Shown here: one piece after another, positions 17,947 through 27,047 of the stretch
Layout of the letters: each line of letters starts with the position of its first letter
Position numbering within the stretch: position 1 is the stretch's first letter
Origin: Sphingomonas profundi
Lineage (GTDB): Bacteria; Pseudomonadota; Alphaproteobacteria; Sphingomonadales; Sphingomonadaceae
DNA length: 64,000 bases
Direction of reading: 5' to 3'
NCBI RefSeq assembly: GCF_009739515.1
Contig: NZ_CP046535.1
Location: 1,178,001-1,242,000 of the forward strand
Made by a program: the position numbers and the translations under genes
Notes under the pieces: model-generated
The model's database searches: none
What the model was told of the DNA's origin: nothing
Seen by the model: the letters and a program-made list of their open reading frames with translations, nothing else

Positions 17947-19745
17947 TGCGTGAGCCTCAGCGCGCCGATGCTCTTGCCGATCTCGACGAACTTGGCGGTG
18001 AGCTGCGCCGAATTGGCCGAGACGGAGGCCTGCGCCTCGCTGGTCGCGCAGCTCTTGAGCGAGTCCGAGAGGGTCGAGGCGAAGGCGATCACCCAGATCG
18101 AGACGCCCATCTGCTTGGTCGCCGCGCACATCATCTTGAAGCGCTGATCGTGCCGGGCATCGGAATCGGCGTCGGTGGTGTAGCCGCCGGTGACGCGCTT
18201 ATCCCACTTCTCCATGCCGTAGGTGTGGTAGAGGGTGGCGCCGGTATCGATGATGCCATCCGTCATGTAGATGACCTGGCGGGATACCGGCATGCTGCCG
18301 TAGGTGGCCGGATTGTCCGCCGCGAAGATGCCGCCGCGGGAGAGCAGGCGCGCGCCCCAGATCATGCCGTTGTCATGATAGGTGCCGCCATCCGGGGTCA
18401 GCGTGTCGAGATAGGTGGAAAGCGTCGCGCGGCTCCACACCTGCAGGCGCGTGGCGGGCGCGGGGCAGGCGACCTGCGGCTTGGAATTGTAGCCCGGGAA
18501 GCTGCGGTAATTCTCCCAATAATATCTCTGGTAAGCGTCCTGATCGACGCCGTCGGCGCGGAACTCCACCTCCGGCCAGTAGGGCGCCCACTTGGTCGCG
18601 TTGTTGCCGTTCGGGATCATGTCGATATCCAGATCCCAGGCATCGCTGGGGATAGTGTAGCCGGAGGAGCCGGTGATCGTCGAAACGGTCTGCCGCTCCT
18701 CGATGCAGCCCTTCCAGCTGGAGGTGGCGGCGATCGGCGCCGGATAGGTCAGCTTCGCGTAGATGCCGTAAGGGGTGACCGTGGTGTTCTGCGCCGGCGT
18801 GTTGACGGTGCCCAGCGTCGCCCCGCTGGCGCTCAGCGTGTTGACATAGTCGGTCACGGGATACGTCATCGGCTGGTAGGTCCAGCTGGCGAAGGTGCCG
18901 CCCGATGGATTGTTGTCCGTGTAGGTGCAGGTGCCGCTGTTGCTGCGCGAGCCGCCCTTGCCGCTGCAGTAGCTGGCGGTGGTGCCCGTTTCCGAATGCG
19001 CATATTTCGCGATGCGCGACTGGTAGGTGTAGTTGTCGCTGACGATGTAGTTCGGGTTGACCGACTTCAGGATCGCGCCGACGTTCATGCCGCTGGAAAA
19101 GGGCACGATCGAGTAGCGCAGCCGCAGGCCTGCCGCCTCCAGCTTGGTCTGCACCGGGGTAAGCTCGTCATAGAGGGCCAGCACCGCCGCCCGCAGCGCC
19201 ACGATCTTGGAGGATGGGCCGCCGTTTACGTCGGTGCCGTTGACATCCTGGTCCATCGATCCGGTGGTATCCAGCACCAGCACGATATCGGTGTTCACGA
19301 AATCCTGCTTGGCGTCGCAGGTCACGTCCAGCGGCAAGGTGGTGAAGCCGAACAGGCGCATGATCTGCGTGGGGATGGTGGTGCTGGCGGCGACGACGAC
19401 GGTCGAGTCCGGCCCCTGGGTGATCGAGGGCGTGAAGGCGGCGGTGCCCCAGGTGGCCTGCGGAAAGTTGAAGTTGAAGAACTTGCGGGCCTCGTCCGTC
19501 ACCGTCTGATTGACGACGCCGCCGCTCATCACGCGACGGCCTGCCAGGGCCGCGGCGTCGCACGCCTGCTGCAGCCGCGCATGCGCCATGTAGGTGCGGG
19601 TGAGATCGATGCCGGAGCCCATCATCGCCAGCAGCGGCAGCAGCGACGCGCCGACGATCGCCAGCGTGTTGCCGCCGGTGTCGCGCGCCAGCCTCGAGAG
19701 AAATGACCTGTCCGCCCGCTCACCCTGCGCTTCGCGCCCGACCAT
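17943..19745 (-). CDS. TadG-like protein with von Willebrand A domain
   Basis: The roughly 600-residue protein has an N-terminal TadG-like membrane helix (GGNTLAIVGASLLPLLAMMG) followed by the conserved DLTRTYMAHARLQQACDAAALAG segment. A von Willebrand factor A domain begins at IVLVLDTTGSMD, with an intact DxxGSM metal-binding (MIDAS) motif. A long insertion rich in Ser, Thr, Tyr and Asn precedes the last VWA strand region (VIYMTDGIIDTG). TadG proteins are surface or periplasmic components of Tad systems. ATG 19745 is used; a frame to 19766 exists. It is first in a three-gene operon, and the upstream 150 bases include an AT-rich patch that could hold the promoter. Confidence 0.82.
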   Translation of the reverse strand: MVGREAQGERADRSFLSRLARDTGGNTLAIVGASLLPLLAMMGSGIDLTRTYMAHARLQQACDAAALAGRRVMSGGVVNQTVTDEARKFFNFNFPQATWGTAAFTPSITQGPDSTVVVAASTTIPTQIMRLFGFTTLPLDVTCDAKQDFVNTDIVLVLDTTGSMDQDVNGTDVNGGPSSKIVALRAAVLALYDELTPVQTKLEAAGLRLRYSIVPFSSGMNVGAILKSVNPNYIVSDNYTYQSRIAKYAHSETGTTASYCSGKGGSRSNSGTCTYTDNNPSGGTFASWTYQPMTYPVTDYVNTLSASGATLGTVNTPAQNTTVTPYGIYAKLTYPAPIAATSSWKGCIEERQTVSTITGSSGYTIPSDAWDLDIDMIPNGNNATKWAPYWPEVEFRADGVDQDAYQRYYWENYRSFPGYNSKPQVACPAPATRLQVWSRATLSTYLDTLTPDGGTYHDNGMIWGARLLSRGGIFAADNPATYGSMPVSRQVIYMTDGIIDTGATLYHTYGMEKWDKRVTGGYTTDADSDARHDQRFKMMCAATKQMGVSIWVIAFASTLSDSLKSCATSEAQASVSANSAQLTAKFVEIGKSIGALRLTQ

Positions 19746-19898
19746 TCGTCTGTGTCCCCGCCGCAAACCCGGCGCCCGGCGCGCCCACTGCGTCCTCCTC
19801 TGCGGGAAAGCGGCTAAATTTCGATTAATCCTTCTGCGCAGGCGACCGGGATATTTGCCGCCGCCCGGCGCGGAAGCGTGCCGGATCGGGGCAGGGCC

Positions 19899-20252
19899 TC
19901 AGCCCTCGCGCAGATAGGCCAGGCAGCCGCGCTGGTACGACCAGCTATAATCCATGCAGTCGGCGGTGGTGCGCAGATGGCGCGCGGCGGCGAAGCGATA
20001 GCCGAGATCATAGTCCGAGCAGTCCTCGCAGGCATCGGCGATGCGGGCCTGATCCGCCAGATCCGGATTGGCGTCGGCATAACGATCGGGACCGTACACC
20101 TCGCCCTCCGCCGGCGCATCGAGGCGATCGGGCAGCGAGGTGCGGGGTGCTATGGGCGGCGCCATGCCGGCGATCGTCGCCTGACCGGCGACAGTGCCGA
20201 GCGCGACACCCGCCGCGAGGGTGAGGCCCAGTTTCCAGTATGAAGCCACCAT
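19899..20252 (-). CDS. Hypothetical membrane-anchored or secreted Cys-containing protein
   Basis: The 117-residue product has one N-terminal hydrophobic segment (WKLGLTLAAGVALGTVAG) that could be a signal peptide or anchor, then an acidic mature region. Four cysteines occur as CEDC, CMDY and GCLAY, in a Tyr-rich C-terminal half, suggesting two disulfides outside the cytoplasm. The ATG at 20252 was chosen because the longer frame is arginine-rich and overlaps cysH. I know no family for it. It sits alone between the tad-like trio and the sulfate assimilation operon. Confidence 0.55.
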   Translation of the reverse strand: MVASYWKLGLTLAAGVALGTVAGQATIAGMAPPIAPRTSLPDRLDAPAEGEVYGPDRYADANPDLADQARIADACEDCSDYDLGYRFAAARHLRTTADCMDYSWSYQRGCLAYLREG

Positions 20253-20314
20253 TGCCGCACCCCTGTGCCGATGGGCGGGTAACAGGGGCGCGGCGAAGCG
20301 GTTCCACCGCGCGA

Positions 20315-21073
20315 TCAGAAGATCGGGTCGTTCTCCGTCGGCACGTCGCTGTGGATGCCGCACTCCACCTTGTCCCACCCCCGCCAGCGGCCGGCGCGGG
20401 GATCCTCGCCGGGCTTCACCACGCTGGTGCACGGCGCACAGCCGATCGAGAGATAGCCTTCCGCCTCCAGCGGATGGCGCGGCAGATCGTGCGCGGCGAA
20501 ATAGCCGTCGAGATCGGTCTTGGTCCAGCTGGCGAGCGGGTTCACCTTCATCCGCCCGTCCTCCACCTCGAAGCGCGGCAGGCCGGTGCGGGTGGCGGAT
20601 TGGAAGCCCTTGCGGCCGGTGATCGAGGCATCGAACCCCTCCAGACCGCGCGCCAGCGGCTCCACCTTGCGGATCTCGCAGCAGCCGTCCGGATCATAGG
20701 ACCAGCGCAGGTCCGTCGCATCCTTGGCCGCGAGCGCCGTCGGATCGGGCCGCAGGCTGCGCACGTCGGTGAGGCCGAGGCGGGCGACCAGCGTATCGCG
20801 ATAGGCGAGCGTCTCCGGAAACAGCTTCAGCGTGTCGAGCAACAGCACCGGCACGGTGGGATCGATGCTGGCGACGAGGTGCAGCAGCACGGCCGATTCC
20901 GCCCCGAAGGAGGAGACGACCGCCGCCTTGCCGACCAGCCGCTCGGTCAGCACCGCGCGCAGCATGTCGGCCGTGTCGACGCCGCGGAAGCGGTTGTTCA
21001 GCGCCACCGCCTCCGCCATCACGAAGCGAGGGTTCACGTCGATCAGGTCGATCCTGCGCGCGGCCTCAGCCAT
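20315..21073 (-). CDS. cysH: Adenylyl-/phosphoadenylyl-sulfate reductase
   Basis: The 252-residue enzyme reduces activated sulfate to sulfite with thioredoxin. It shows the adenylyl-binding loop AAVVSSFGAESAVLLHLV, the catalytic C-terminal ECGIH, and two further cysteine pairs (CCEIRKV and CAPC). Those pairs ligate a [4Fe-4S] cluster in the APS-using subfamily; PAPS reductases lack them. APS is therefore the more likely substrate. It is the last gene of the operon, and its ATG overlaps the end of the DUF934 gene by eight bases. Confidence 0.94.
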   Translation of the reverse strand: MAEAARRIDLIDVNPRFVMAEAVALNNRFRGVDTADMLRAVLTERLVGKAAVVSSFGAESAVLLHLVASIDPTVPVLLLDTLKLFPETLAYRDTLVARLGLTDVRSLRPDPTALAAKDATDLRWSYDPDGCCEIRKVEPLARGLEGFDASITGRKGFQSATRTGLPRFEVEDGRMKVNPLASWTKTDLDGYFAAHDLPRHPLEAEGYLSIGCAPCTSVVKPGEDPRAGRWRGWDKVECGIHSDVPTENDPIF

Positions 21074-21491
21074 GCCGCAGCGCCCATACCGGCGAGCGGC
21101 CGTCCGCCGCCTTCTGGTAGACATGGTCGTAGCGATCCAGCGCCCGCGTCAGCGCCGCGGCATCAATGTCGGCCTCCGGCGCGAACGCATCGAAGCCGCA
21201 GCGGCGCATCAGCGGGATCTGATCGACCAGCACGTCGCCCTGCGCGCGCAATTCCCCCACATAGCCCGCCTCGCGCAGGATGCGGGCGGCGGAATAGCCG
21301 CGCCCGTCGCGGAACTTGGGGAAGGCGATCTCGACCAGAGCGAGCTGATCGAGATGCGGGATCAGCGCGCGCGCATCCTCATCCGATTCCAGGCGGACGG
21401 CGGTGGCGTTGGTCTGGCCGAGAAAGGCATCGAGCGTGACGGCGGGCTCCTCGTGGCGCTCGTCATCGCGGTAGCGCAGCAGCTCACCCAT
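21066..21491 (-). CDS. DUF934 family protein in sulfite reductase operon
   Basis: The 141-residue protein matches the DUF934 family found next to cysI and cysH in alphaproteobacteria and pseudomonads. Signature-like stretches are LALVEIAFPKFRDGRGYS, ARILREAGYVGELRAQGDVL and LMRRCGFDAF. Its function is unproven, but constant location between cysI and cysH implies a role in assimilatory sulfite reduction. The start overlaps the cysI stop by eight bases and its own stop overlaps the cysH start, so all three are coupled. Confidence 0.88.
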   Translation of the reverse strand: MGELLRYRDDERHEEPAVTLDAFLGQTNATAVRLESDEDARALIPHLDQLALVEIAFPKFRDGRGYSAARILREAGYVGELRAQGDVLVDQIPLMRRCGFDAFAPEADIDAAALTRALDRYDHVYQKAADGRSPVWALRHG

Positions 21492-23118
21492 AGATCGCCT
21501 CCTTGAACGGGGCCATGCCGACGCGCCGATAGGTGTCGAGGAAGCGCTCGCCCTCGGTCCGCAGGCCGCGATAGGTCTCGACCGCCTTCTCCACCGCATC
21601 GACGATGCCGTCTTCCGAGAAGCCGGGGCCGACGATCTTGGCCAGGCTCGCATCCTCCGCACCCGATCCGCCGAACAGCAGCTGATAATTCTCCTCGCCC
21701 CTCCGGTCGACGCCGAGGATGCCGATGTGGCCGGCATGGTGGTGGCCGCAGGCGTTGATGCAGCCGCTGATCTTCAGCTTCAGCTCGCCCAGATCGCGCT
21801 GCCGTGCCGGATCGGCGAAGCGCGTCGCGATCTTCTGCGCCACCGGGATCGAGCGGGCATTGGCGAGGCTGCAATAATCGAGGCCGGGGCAGGCGATGAT
21901 GTCGCTGATGAGATCGAGATTGGCGGTGGCCAGGCCCGCCTCGTCCAGCGCCTGCCAGATCGCGTGCAGGTCGCGCGTGCGGGCATGCGGCAGCACGATG
22001 TTCTGCGCATGGGTGACGCGCAGCTCGTCATAGGCGTAGCGCTCGGCGAGATCGGCCATCAGGTCGATCTGATCGGCCGAGGCGTCGCCGGGAATGCCGC
22101 CGATCGGCTTCAGACTGATGGTGACGACGGCGTGGCCCGGCTGCTTGTGCGCGCGGACGTTCTGATCGAGCCACAGCGCGAAATCGGGGTCGCTGCGGTC
22201 AACCGTGTCCGGCAGGTCAGCCTCGAACGCCGGCGGCGCGAAATAGGCGGCGATGCGCTCATACTCGCCGGCGGGCGGATCGAGGCCGAGCGTCTTCACA
22301 TGCGCCCATTCCTCCTCCACCTGCCGCGCATATTCCGCCGCGCCAAGCTCGTGGACGAGGATCTTGATGCGCGCCTTGTAGATATTGTCGCGTCGGCCGT
22401 AGCGATTGTAGACGCGCAGGCACGCCTCGACATAGCTGAGCAGATCCGCCTTGGGCAGCCACTCGCGGATCACCGGCGCCACCATCGGCGTGCGGCCCAT
22501 GCCGCCGCCGGCGAACAGGCGGAAGCCCACCTCGCCCGCATCGTTGCGGTGCAGCTGGAGGCCGATATCGTGCAGCTTCACCGCCGCGCGATCCTCGTCC
22601 GCGCCGATCACGGCGATCTTGAACTTGCGCGGCAGGTAGCTGAACTCGGGGTGGAAGGTGCTCCACTGGCGCAGCAGCTCGGCCCAGGGGCGCGGATCCT
22701 CGACCTCGTCGGCGGCGGCGCCGGCGAACTGATCGGACGAGATGTTGCGGATGCAGTTGCCGCTCGTCTGGATGGCATGCATCTCGACGGTGGCGAGATC
22801 GGCGAGGATGTCGGGCGCCTCGTCCAGCTTGATCCAGTTATACTGGATGTTCTGGCGCGTGGTGAAGTGGCCGTAGCCCTTGTCATATTTGCGGGCGATG
22901 TGCGCCAGCATCCGCATCTGGCGGCCGTCAAGCGTGCCGTAGGGCACCGCCACCCGCAGCATGTAGGCGTGGAGCTGGAGGTAGAGGCCGTTCATCAGCC
23001 GCAGCGGCTTGAACTGGTCCTCGCTCATCTCGCCGGCGATGCGGCGCTGCACCTGATCGCGAAACTCGGCGACGCGGGTGTCGACGATCGCCTGGTCATA
23101 TTCGTCATATCTATACAT
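21484..23118 (-). CDS. cysI: Nitrite/sulfite reductase hemoprotein (CysI-type)
   Basis: The 544-residue enzyme reduces sulfite to sulfide in six electrons using siroheme and a [4Fe-4S] cluster. Two ferredoxin-like and siroheme half-domains are visible: KGYGHFTTRQNIQYNWI and HAIQTSGNCIRNI in the first half, and ELRVTHAQNIVLPH in the second. The cluster ligands are CPGLDYC and SGCINACGHHHAGHIG. With cysH and DUF934 downstream, an assimilatory sulfite role is favoured over nitrite. A 204-base gap with an inverted-repeat element separates it from the upstream DUF2849 gene. Confidence 0.93.
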   Translation of the reverse strand: MYRYDEYDQAIVDTRVAEFRDQVQRRIAGEMSEDQFKPLRLMNGLYLQLHAYMLRVAVPYGTLDGRQMRMLAHIARKYDKGYGHFTTRQNIQYNWIKLDEAPDILADLATVEMHAIQTSGNCIRNISSDQFAGAAADEVEDPRPWAELLRQWSTFHPEFSYLPRKFKIAVIGADEDRAAVKLHDIGLQLHRNDAGEVGFRLFAGGGMGRTPMVAPVIREWLPKADLLSYVEACLRVYNRYGRRDNIYKARIKILVHELGAAEYARQVEEEWAHVKTLGLDPPAGEYERIAAYFAPPAFEADLPDTVDRSDPDFALWLDQNVRAHKQPGHAVVTISLKPIGGIPGDASADQIDLMADLAERYAYDELRVTHAQNIVLPHARTRDLHAIWQALDEAGLATANLDLISDIIACPGLDYCSLANARSIPVAQKIATRFADPARQRDLGELKLKISGCINACGHHHAGHIGILGVDRRGEENYQLLFGGSGAEDASLAKIVGPGFSEDGIVDAVEKAVETYRGLRTEGERFLDTYRRVGMAPFKEAIYG

Positions 23119-23175
23119 GGGCTGCGATCCGATGGTCTGTCGGGTGTGCGGAGATTGGGGTCCCGTCGAGTGGGT

Positions 23176-23316
23176 TCGCGCAGAGACGCGGAGACGCGGA
23201 GACGGTGCGCCCGGCGAGAGCCTGTCGCGCCACGCCAGCGGCCTGGAAGGCCTGCGGCGTCTGGCCGGGTCGTTCGATCGAAGACGCAGTCCCCGCGCCT
23301 CCGCGTCCCTGCGCGA
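23176..23316. repeat. Intergenic element with 22-bp inverted ends
   Basis: The segment 23176-23197 and the reverse complement of 23295-23316 agree at 20 of 22 positions. The left arm includes a tandem GAGACGCG repeat (CAGAGACGCGGAGACGCGGA). The arms are separated by 97 bases, and the whole 141-base element lies inside the cys operon between DUF2849 and cysI. It could fold into a long hairpin in the mRNA. It is probably a short repeated element or small MITE-like sequence; no transposase is present. Confidence 0.6.
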
Positions 23317-23322
23317 TCATGC

Positions 23323-23619
23323 TCATATGATCCAATCCCCGCGGGCGGCGTCGGCGGGCTTCACGCCCAGATCGGGCCGCACGGTGGGGCCGGCGGCGCG
23401 GATGCGATCCTTGATGTGGGCGGGGCGGGGGCCGTCCGCCGTCTCGGTCGCGTCGATTACATAGGGGCCGTTCACGCGCCGTGCCGCCTCCTCGGTCGCG
23501 GCGATCGCCTCGCCGTGGGAGCCGGCGTCCACCGCCTCCGCCACGTGGCGCGACCAGCCCTCGCCGGTCCACCAGATGACGTCGCCCGATTCCAGATCGT
23601 TGCCCGTGACTATCTTCAC
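23323..23619 (-). CDS. DUF2849 domain protein
   Basis: The 98-residue cytosolic protein matches the small DUF2849 family that occurs between cobA/cysG and cysI in alphaproteobacteria. Its start, KIVTGNDLESGDVIWWTGEGWS, is typical, and it ends with an acidic, Ala-rich region. Its function is unknown, though gene order places it in siroheme-dependent sulfite reduction. It starts 43 bases after cobA and is followed by the inverted-repeat gap before cysI. Confidence 0.85.
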   Translation of the reverse strand: MKIVTGNDLESGDVIWWTGEGWSRHVAEAVDAGSHGEAIAATEEAARRVNGPYVIDATETADGPRPAHIKDRIRAAGPTVRPDLGVKPADAARGDWII

Positions 23620-23662
23620 CAGTCGCTCCGCTGAGGCTTGATCGATTGCTGCGCGTGCCGGC

Positions 23663-24472
23663 TCACGCGATCCGCTCCGCCCGGCGGGCGAGCGTCGCCA
23701 GCCGGTCCTCGGCGTCCGAGAGCGTCACCACCTCGCCGACGACGATGATCGCCGGGCTGACGACGCCCTCGCGCTCCACCATGTCGCCGAGATCGGCGAG
23801 CAGGGTGCGCAGCGCGCGGCTGCCGTCCAGCGTGCCGCGCTCCAGCACCGCCACCGCCATGCCGGGGCTGACGCCGTCCGCCATCAGCTTCTCGGCGATG
23901 GCGCGCGCGCAGGAGAGGCCCATGTAGATCACCAGCGTGCGGCCGACCCCGGCGAGGCCGGACCAGTCCTGCTCCGACAGGCCGCGGCACTGGCCGGCGA
24001 CGAAGCTGACCGCGCTGGACCAGTCGCGATGGGTGAGCGGCAGCATCGCCTCCGCCGCGCAGCCGAGCGCGGAGGACACGCCGGGCACCACCTCCACGGC
24101 CAGGCCGGCAGCGCGCACGGCCTCCACCTCCTCGCCGCCGCGCCCGAAGATGAAGGGATCGCCGCCTTTCAGCCGTACCACCACCGATCCGGCACGGACG
24201 TGGGCGACGATCAGCGCGTTGATCGCCTCCTGCGGCAGGGTGTGGCGATCGCGCTTCTTGGCGACGGAGATGCGCTGCGCGTGGGGCGGCGCATGATCCA
24301 GCACGCGCATGTCGATCAGCCCGTCATGCACGACCACGTCCGCCATGCGCAGCGCCTCGACCGCGCGCACGGTGAGCAGGCCGGGATCGCCGGGGCCGGC
24401 GCCGACGAGAATGACGCGCCCGCGCGCGTGCGGATCGAGCAGACTTCCCATGGCGGCCAGATGGGCGTTCAT
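23663..24472 (-). CDS. cobA: Uroporphyrinogen-III C-methyltransferase
   Basis: The 269-residue enzyme methylates uroporphyrinogen III twice to precorrin-2, the precursor of siroheme for CysI (and of cobalamin). Motifs are VILVGAGPGDPGLLTVRAVEAL, VVRLKGGDPFIFGRGGEE and VVPGVSSALGCAA, which form the SAM-binding tetrapyrrole methylase fold. It lacks the CysG dehydrogenase/chelatase domain, so that activity must be encoded elsewhere. ATG 24472 is used rather than TTG 24481. It is the first gene of the sulfate operon. Confidence 0.93.
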   Translation of the reverse strand: MNAHLAAMGSLLDPHARGRVILVGAGPGDPGLLTVRAVEALRMADVVVHDGLIDMRVLDHAPPHAQRISVAKKRDRHTLPQEAINALIVAHVRAGSVVVRLKGGDPFIFGRGGEEVEAVRAAGLAVEVVPGVSSALGCAAEAMLPLTHRDWSSAVSFVAGQCRGLSEQDWSGLAGVGRTLVIYMGLSCARAIAEKLMADGVSPGMAVAVLERGTLDGSRALRTLLADLGDMVEREGVVSPAIIVVGEVVTLSDAEDRLATLARRAERIA

Positions 24473-24530
24473 CGCCCGCAACGCAATCCAGCGATGCTTG
24501 GGATCGGGCTAGCAGAAGTTTCGTGATGGG

Positions 24531-27047
24531 TCAGAGCGGCGGCAGCGCCTGCCGGGCGACGCCCCACCCCTTCAGGTTCCTGCCGCGGGCACGCTTCACC
24601 AGCTCGGCGGCGTCACGGATGGTGAAGCGGGCGGGGCTCTCCGTCTCCTCAAGCTCCTCCCAGGTGATCGGCGCGGCCACCGGCGCGTTGGCGCGGGCGC
24701 GGGCGGAGTAGGGGAGCACGGCCGTCGCGCCGCGCTGGTTGCGCAGCCAGTCAAGGAAGATGCGGCCCTTGCGCTCCGTCTTCTTCATGTTGGCGGTGAA
24801 CATGTCGCCATGCGCCTGGCCGAGCGCCTTGGAGAAGCGACTGGCGAAATCCTTGACCGCCACCCAGTCCGCCGTCGCATCGAGCGGCGCGACGACGTGG
24901 ACGCCCTTGCCGCCCGACAGCATCGGAAAGGTGACGAGGCCGATATCGGCCAGCACGCCGCGCAGGAACAGCGCCGCTCGCTTCACCGCCGGAAAGCCGA
25001 GCCCTTCGTCCGGATCGAGATCGAACACCAGGCGATCGACCATCTCGACATCGGCCACCTTCGATCCCCAGCCGTGGAATTCGATCGTGCCCATCTGCAC
25101 GCAGGCGAGCAGGCCGGCGCCGTCATCCACGTACAGATAGGGCTCGTCATGCCCGTCCTTCTCGCGGATCGGCACCTTTCTTACGGTGTCGCCGAAGCTG
25201 CCGGCATCGTGCTTCTGAAAGAAACAGTGCTTGGCGCGCCCCTGCGGGCAGCGGACGAGGCTGACGGGCCGATCGGCCAGCCAGCCCAGCATCGGCTCCG
25301 CAACGATCGCGTAATAGTCGGCCAGCTCGCCCTTGGTGATGCCCGACTCCGGAAAGATCACGCGCTCCCGGCTGGATATGGCGATGCCGAACGGCTTCTC
25401 GTCCGGCTTGGCGGCTGCCTTCGCGCGCTTCGGCTTCGGCGCGGCGACCGGCGCCTCCTTCACCACGTCGGCGGCCGGCTTGTCCTCGCGCAGGCCGACG
25501 AAGCTCGAGTGGCGCAGCACGCCGTCATGCGTCATTTCGGCAAAGGCCACCTCGGCGACAAGGCTCGGCTCCACCCAGTGCGCCCCGCGCACGGCGGCGC
25601 GCGGCGCCTCCACCGTCGCTGTCTCCCGCTCCAGCGGCGTGAGTTTCGCCATCAGCGTCTCGATCCCCGCGGCGTCGAAGCCGGTGCCCACCTTGCCGGC
25701 GTAGCGCAGCCGCCCGTCCTCGTTCAGGCCCAGCAGCAGCGAGCGGAAGCCGCGTCCCTTCTCGCTCGGCGTCCAGCCGACGACGACGAACTCCTGCCGG
25801 CGGATGCACTTGATCTTCAGCCAGTTCTGGCTGCGCCGGCCGCGATAGGGGGCGTCCGCGCGCTTGGAGATGACGCCTTCGTAGCCGGCGGCGCACAGCG
25901 TGTTGAACAGCTTCTCGCCCTCGCCGGCGATATGATCGGCGTAGCGGATCGGCTCGCTCACGCCTTCCAGCAAGGTGGCGAGCCGCGCCTTGCGCTCGCG
26001 ATTGGGCAGGGGGCTGAGATCCTGCCCGTTTTCCTCGAGCAGATCGAAGGCGAAGAAGGTGAGGGGGGCGCTGCCTTCCTTGAGCGCCGCCTGCAGCGTC
26101 TGGAAGCTCGGCCGACCATCCCGATCCAGCGCGACCACCTCGCCATCGATCAGCGCGCTGCCGATGCCGAGCGCGGTGGCCGCCTGCACGATGGGCGCGA
26201 ACCGATCGGACCAGTCCAGCCCGGTGCGGGTATAGGCCTTCGCTTTGTCTCCGGCGATCGCGAGCAGGCAGCGATAGCCGTCATATTTCACCTCGTGCAG
26301 CCAATCCCCGCCGGGCGGCACATGATCGACCAGGGTGGCGAGTTGCGGCGCGGCGAAGGCGGGCAGGGGCTGCGCCTTGAGCGGCTTCGCGCGGGGCTTG
26401 CCGGCGGGCGTGGCGGCTGCCGGCTTGCGCGTCGCCTTGCGCGGCTTGGCGCCCGTTTCACGCGTCTTCGCCGGAGCGCCGTCGGCGATCTCGGTCATGG
26501 TGCGGCCGGTGGCGACGCTGGTGAGCGCGCGCTCCACCAGATCGTCCGATCCGCCCTGATGCGCGTCCGCCACCTTGCGCAGCAGCCAGTTCTCGTTCTT
26601 CTCCCGGCCGCGCGGCTTGAGGCGGATCATGATCCACTCGCCCTTCATCCGCTCGCCATCCAGCGTGAAGTGCAGGTGCCCCTCGGCCAGCGTTTTCACC
26701 GGATCCTTGCCCGGGTGCGGCGTCCAGGTGCCGCGATCCCACAGCATCACCGTGCCGCCGCCATATTGGCCCTTGGGGATGCTGCCCTCGAACGTGGCAT
26801 AATCCATCGGATGATCCTCGGTGCGGACGGCGAGGCGCTTGTCCTCCGGGTTCAGGCTGGGGCCGCGGGTGACGGCCCAGCTCTTCAGCACGCCCTCCAG
26901 CTCCAGCCGGAAATCCCAGTGCAGCCGCGTCGCGTCATGCTTCTGCACCATGAAGATGTTGCCGGCCGCAGTGCCCCGCTTGCCCGCTGGCTCCGCCGTC
27001 TTCGCGAAATCGCGCTTGGCATTGTAGGTGGCGAGCGGATCGCTCAT
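24531..27047 (-). CDS. ligD: Multifunctional DNA ligase D (NHEJ)
   Basis: The 838-residue enzyme repairs double-strand breaks with Ku. Domain order is a 3'-phosphoesterase (about residues 1-160, with HDATRLHWDFRLELEGVLKS), a Lys/Pro/Ala-rich linker, an ATP-dependent ligase and a primase-polymerase. The ligase lies at about 230-545, with KYDGYR and adenylated Lys254. The polymerase lies at about 560-830, with DLDPDEG metal ligands and SGGKGVHV. This PE-ligase-polymerase order is usual in proteobacteria. The start overlaps the ku stop by four bases, so Ku and LigD are co-translated. Confidence 0.97.
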   Translation of the reverse strand: MSDPLATYNAKRDFAKTAEPAGKRGTAAGNIFMVQKHDATRLHWDFRLELEGVLKSWAVTRGPSLNPEDKRLAVRTEDHPMDYATFEGSIPKGQYGGGTVMLWDRGTWTPHPGKDPVKTLAEGHLHFTLDGERMKGEWIMIRLKPRGREKNENWLLRKVADAHQGGSDDLVERALTSVATGRTMTEIADGAPAKTRETGAKPRKATRKPAAATPAGKPRAKPLKAQPLPAFAAPQLATLVDHVPPGGDWLHEVKYDGYRCLLAIAGDKAKAYTRTGLDWSDRFAPIVQAATALGIGSALIDGEVVALDRDGRPSFQTLQAALKEGSAPLTFFAFDLLEENGQDLSPLPNRERKARLATLLEGVSEPIRYADHIAGEGEKLFNTLCAAGYEGVISKRADAPYRGRRSQNWLKIKCIRRQEFVVVGWTPSEKGRGFRSLLLGLNEDGRLRYAGKVGTGFDAAGIETLMAKLTPLERETATVEAPRAAVRGAHWVEPSLVAEVAFAEMTHDGVLRHSSFVGLREDKPAADVVKEAPVAAPKPKRAKAAAKPDEKPFGIAISSRERVIFPESGITKGELADYYAIVAEPMLGWLADRPVSLVRCPQGRAKHCFFQKHDAGSFGDTVRKVPIREKDGHDEPYLYVDDGAGLLACVQMGTIEFHGWGSKVADVEMVDRLVFDLDPDEGLGFPAVKRAALFLRGVLADIGLVTFPMLSGGKGVHVVAPLDATADWVAVKDFASRFSKALGQAHGDMFTANMKKTERKGRIFLDWLRNQRGATAVLPYSARARANAPVAAPITWEELEETESPARFTIRDAAELVKRARGRNLKGWGVARQALPPL

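Noticed and set aside
21727-23634. 635-residue frame antisense to cysI
   Set aside because: cysI has intact cluster and siroheme motifs; the frame is composition-driven.
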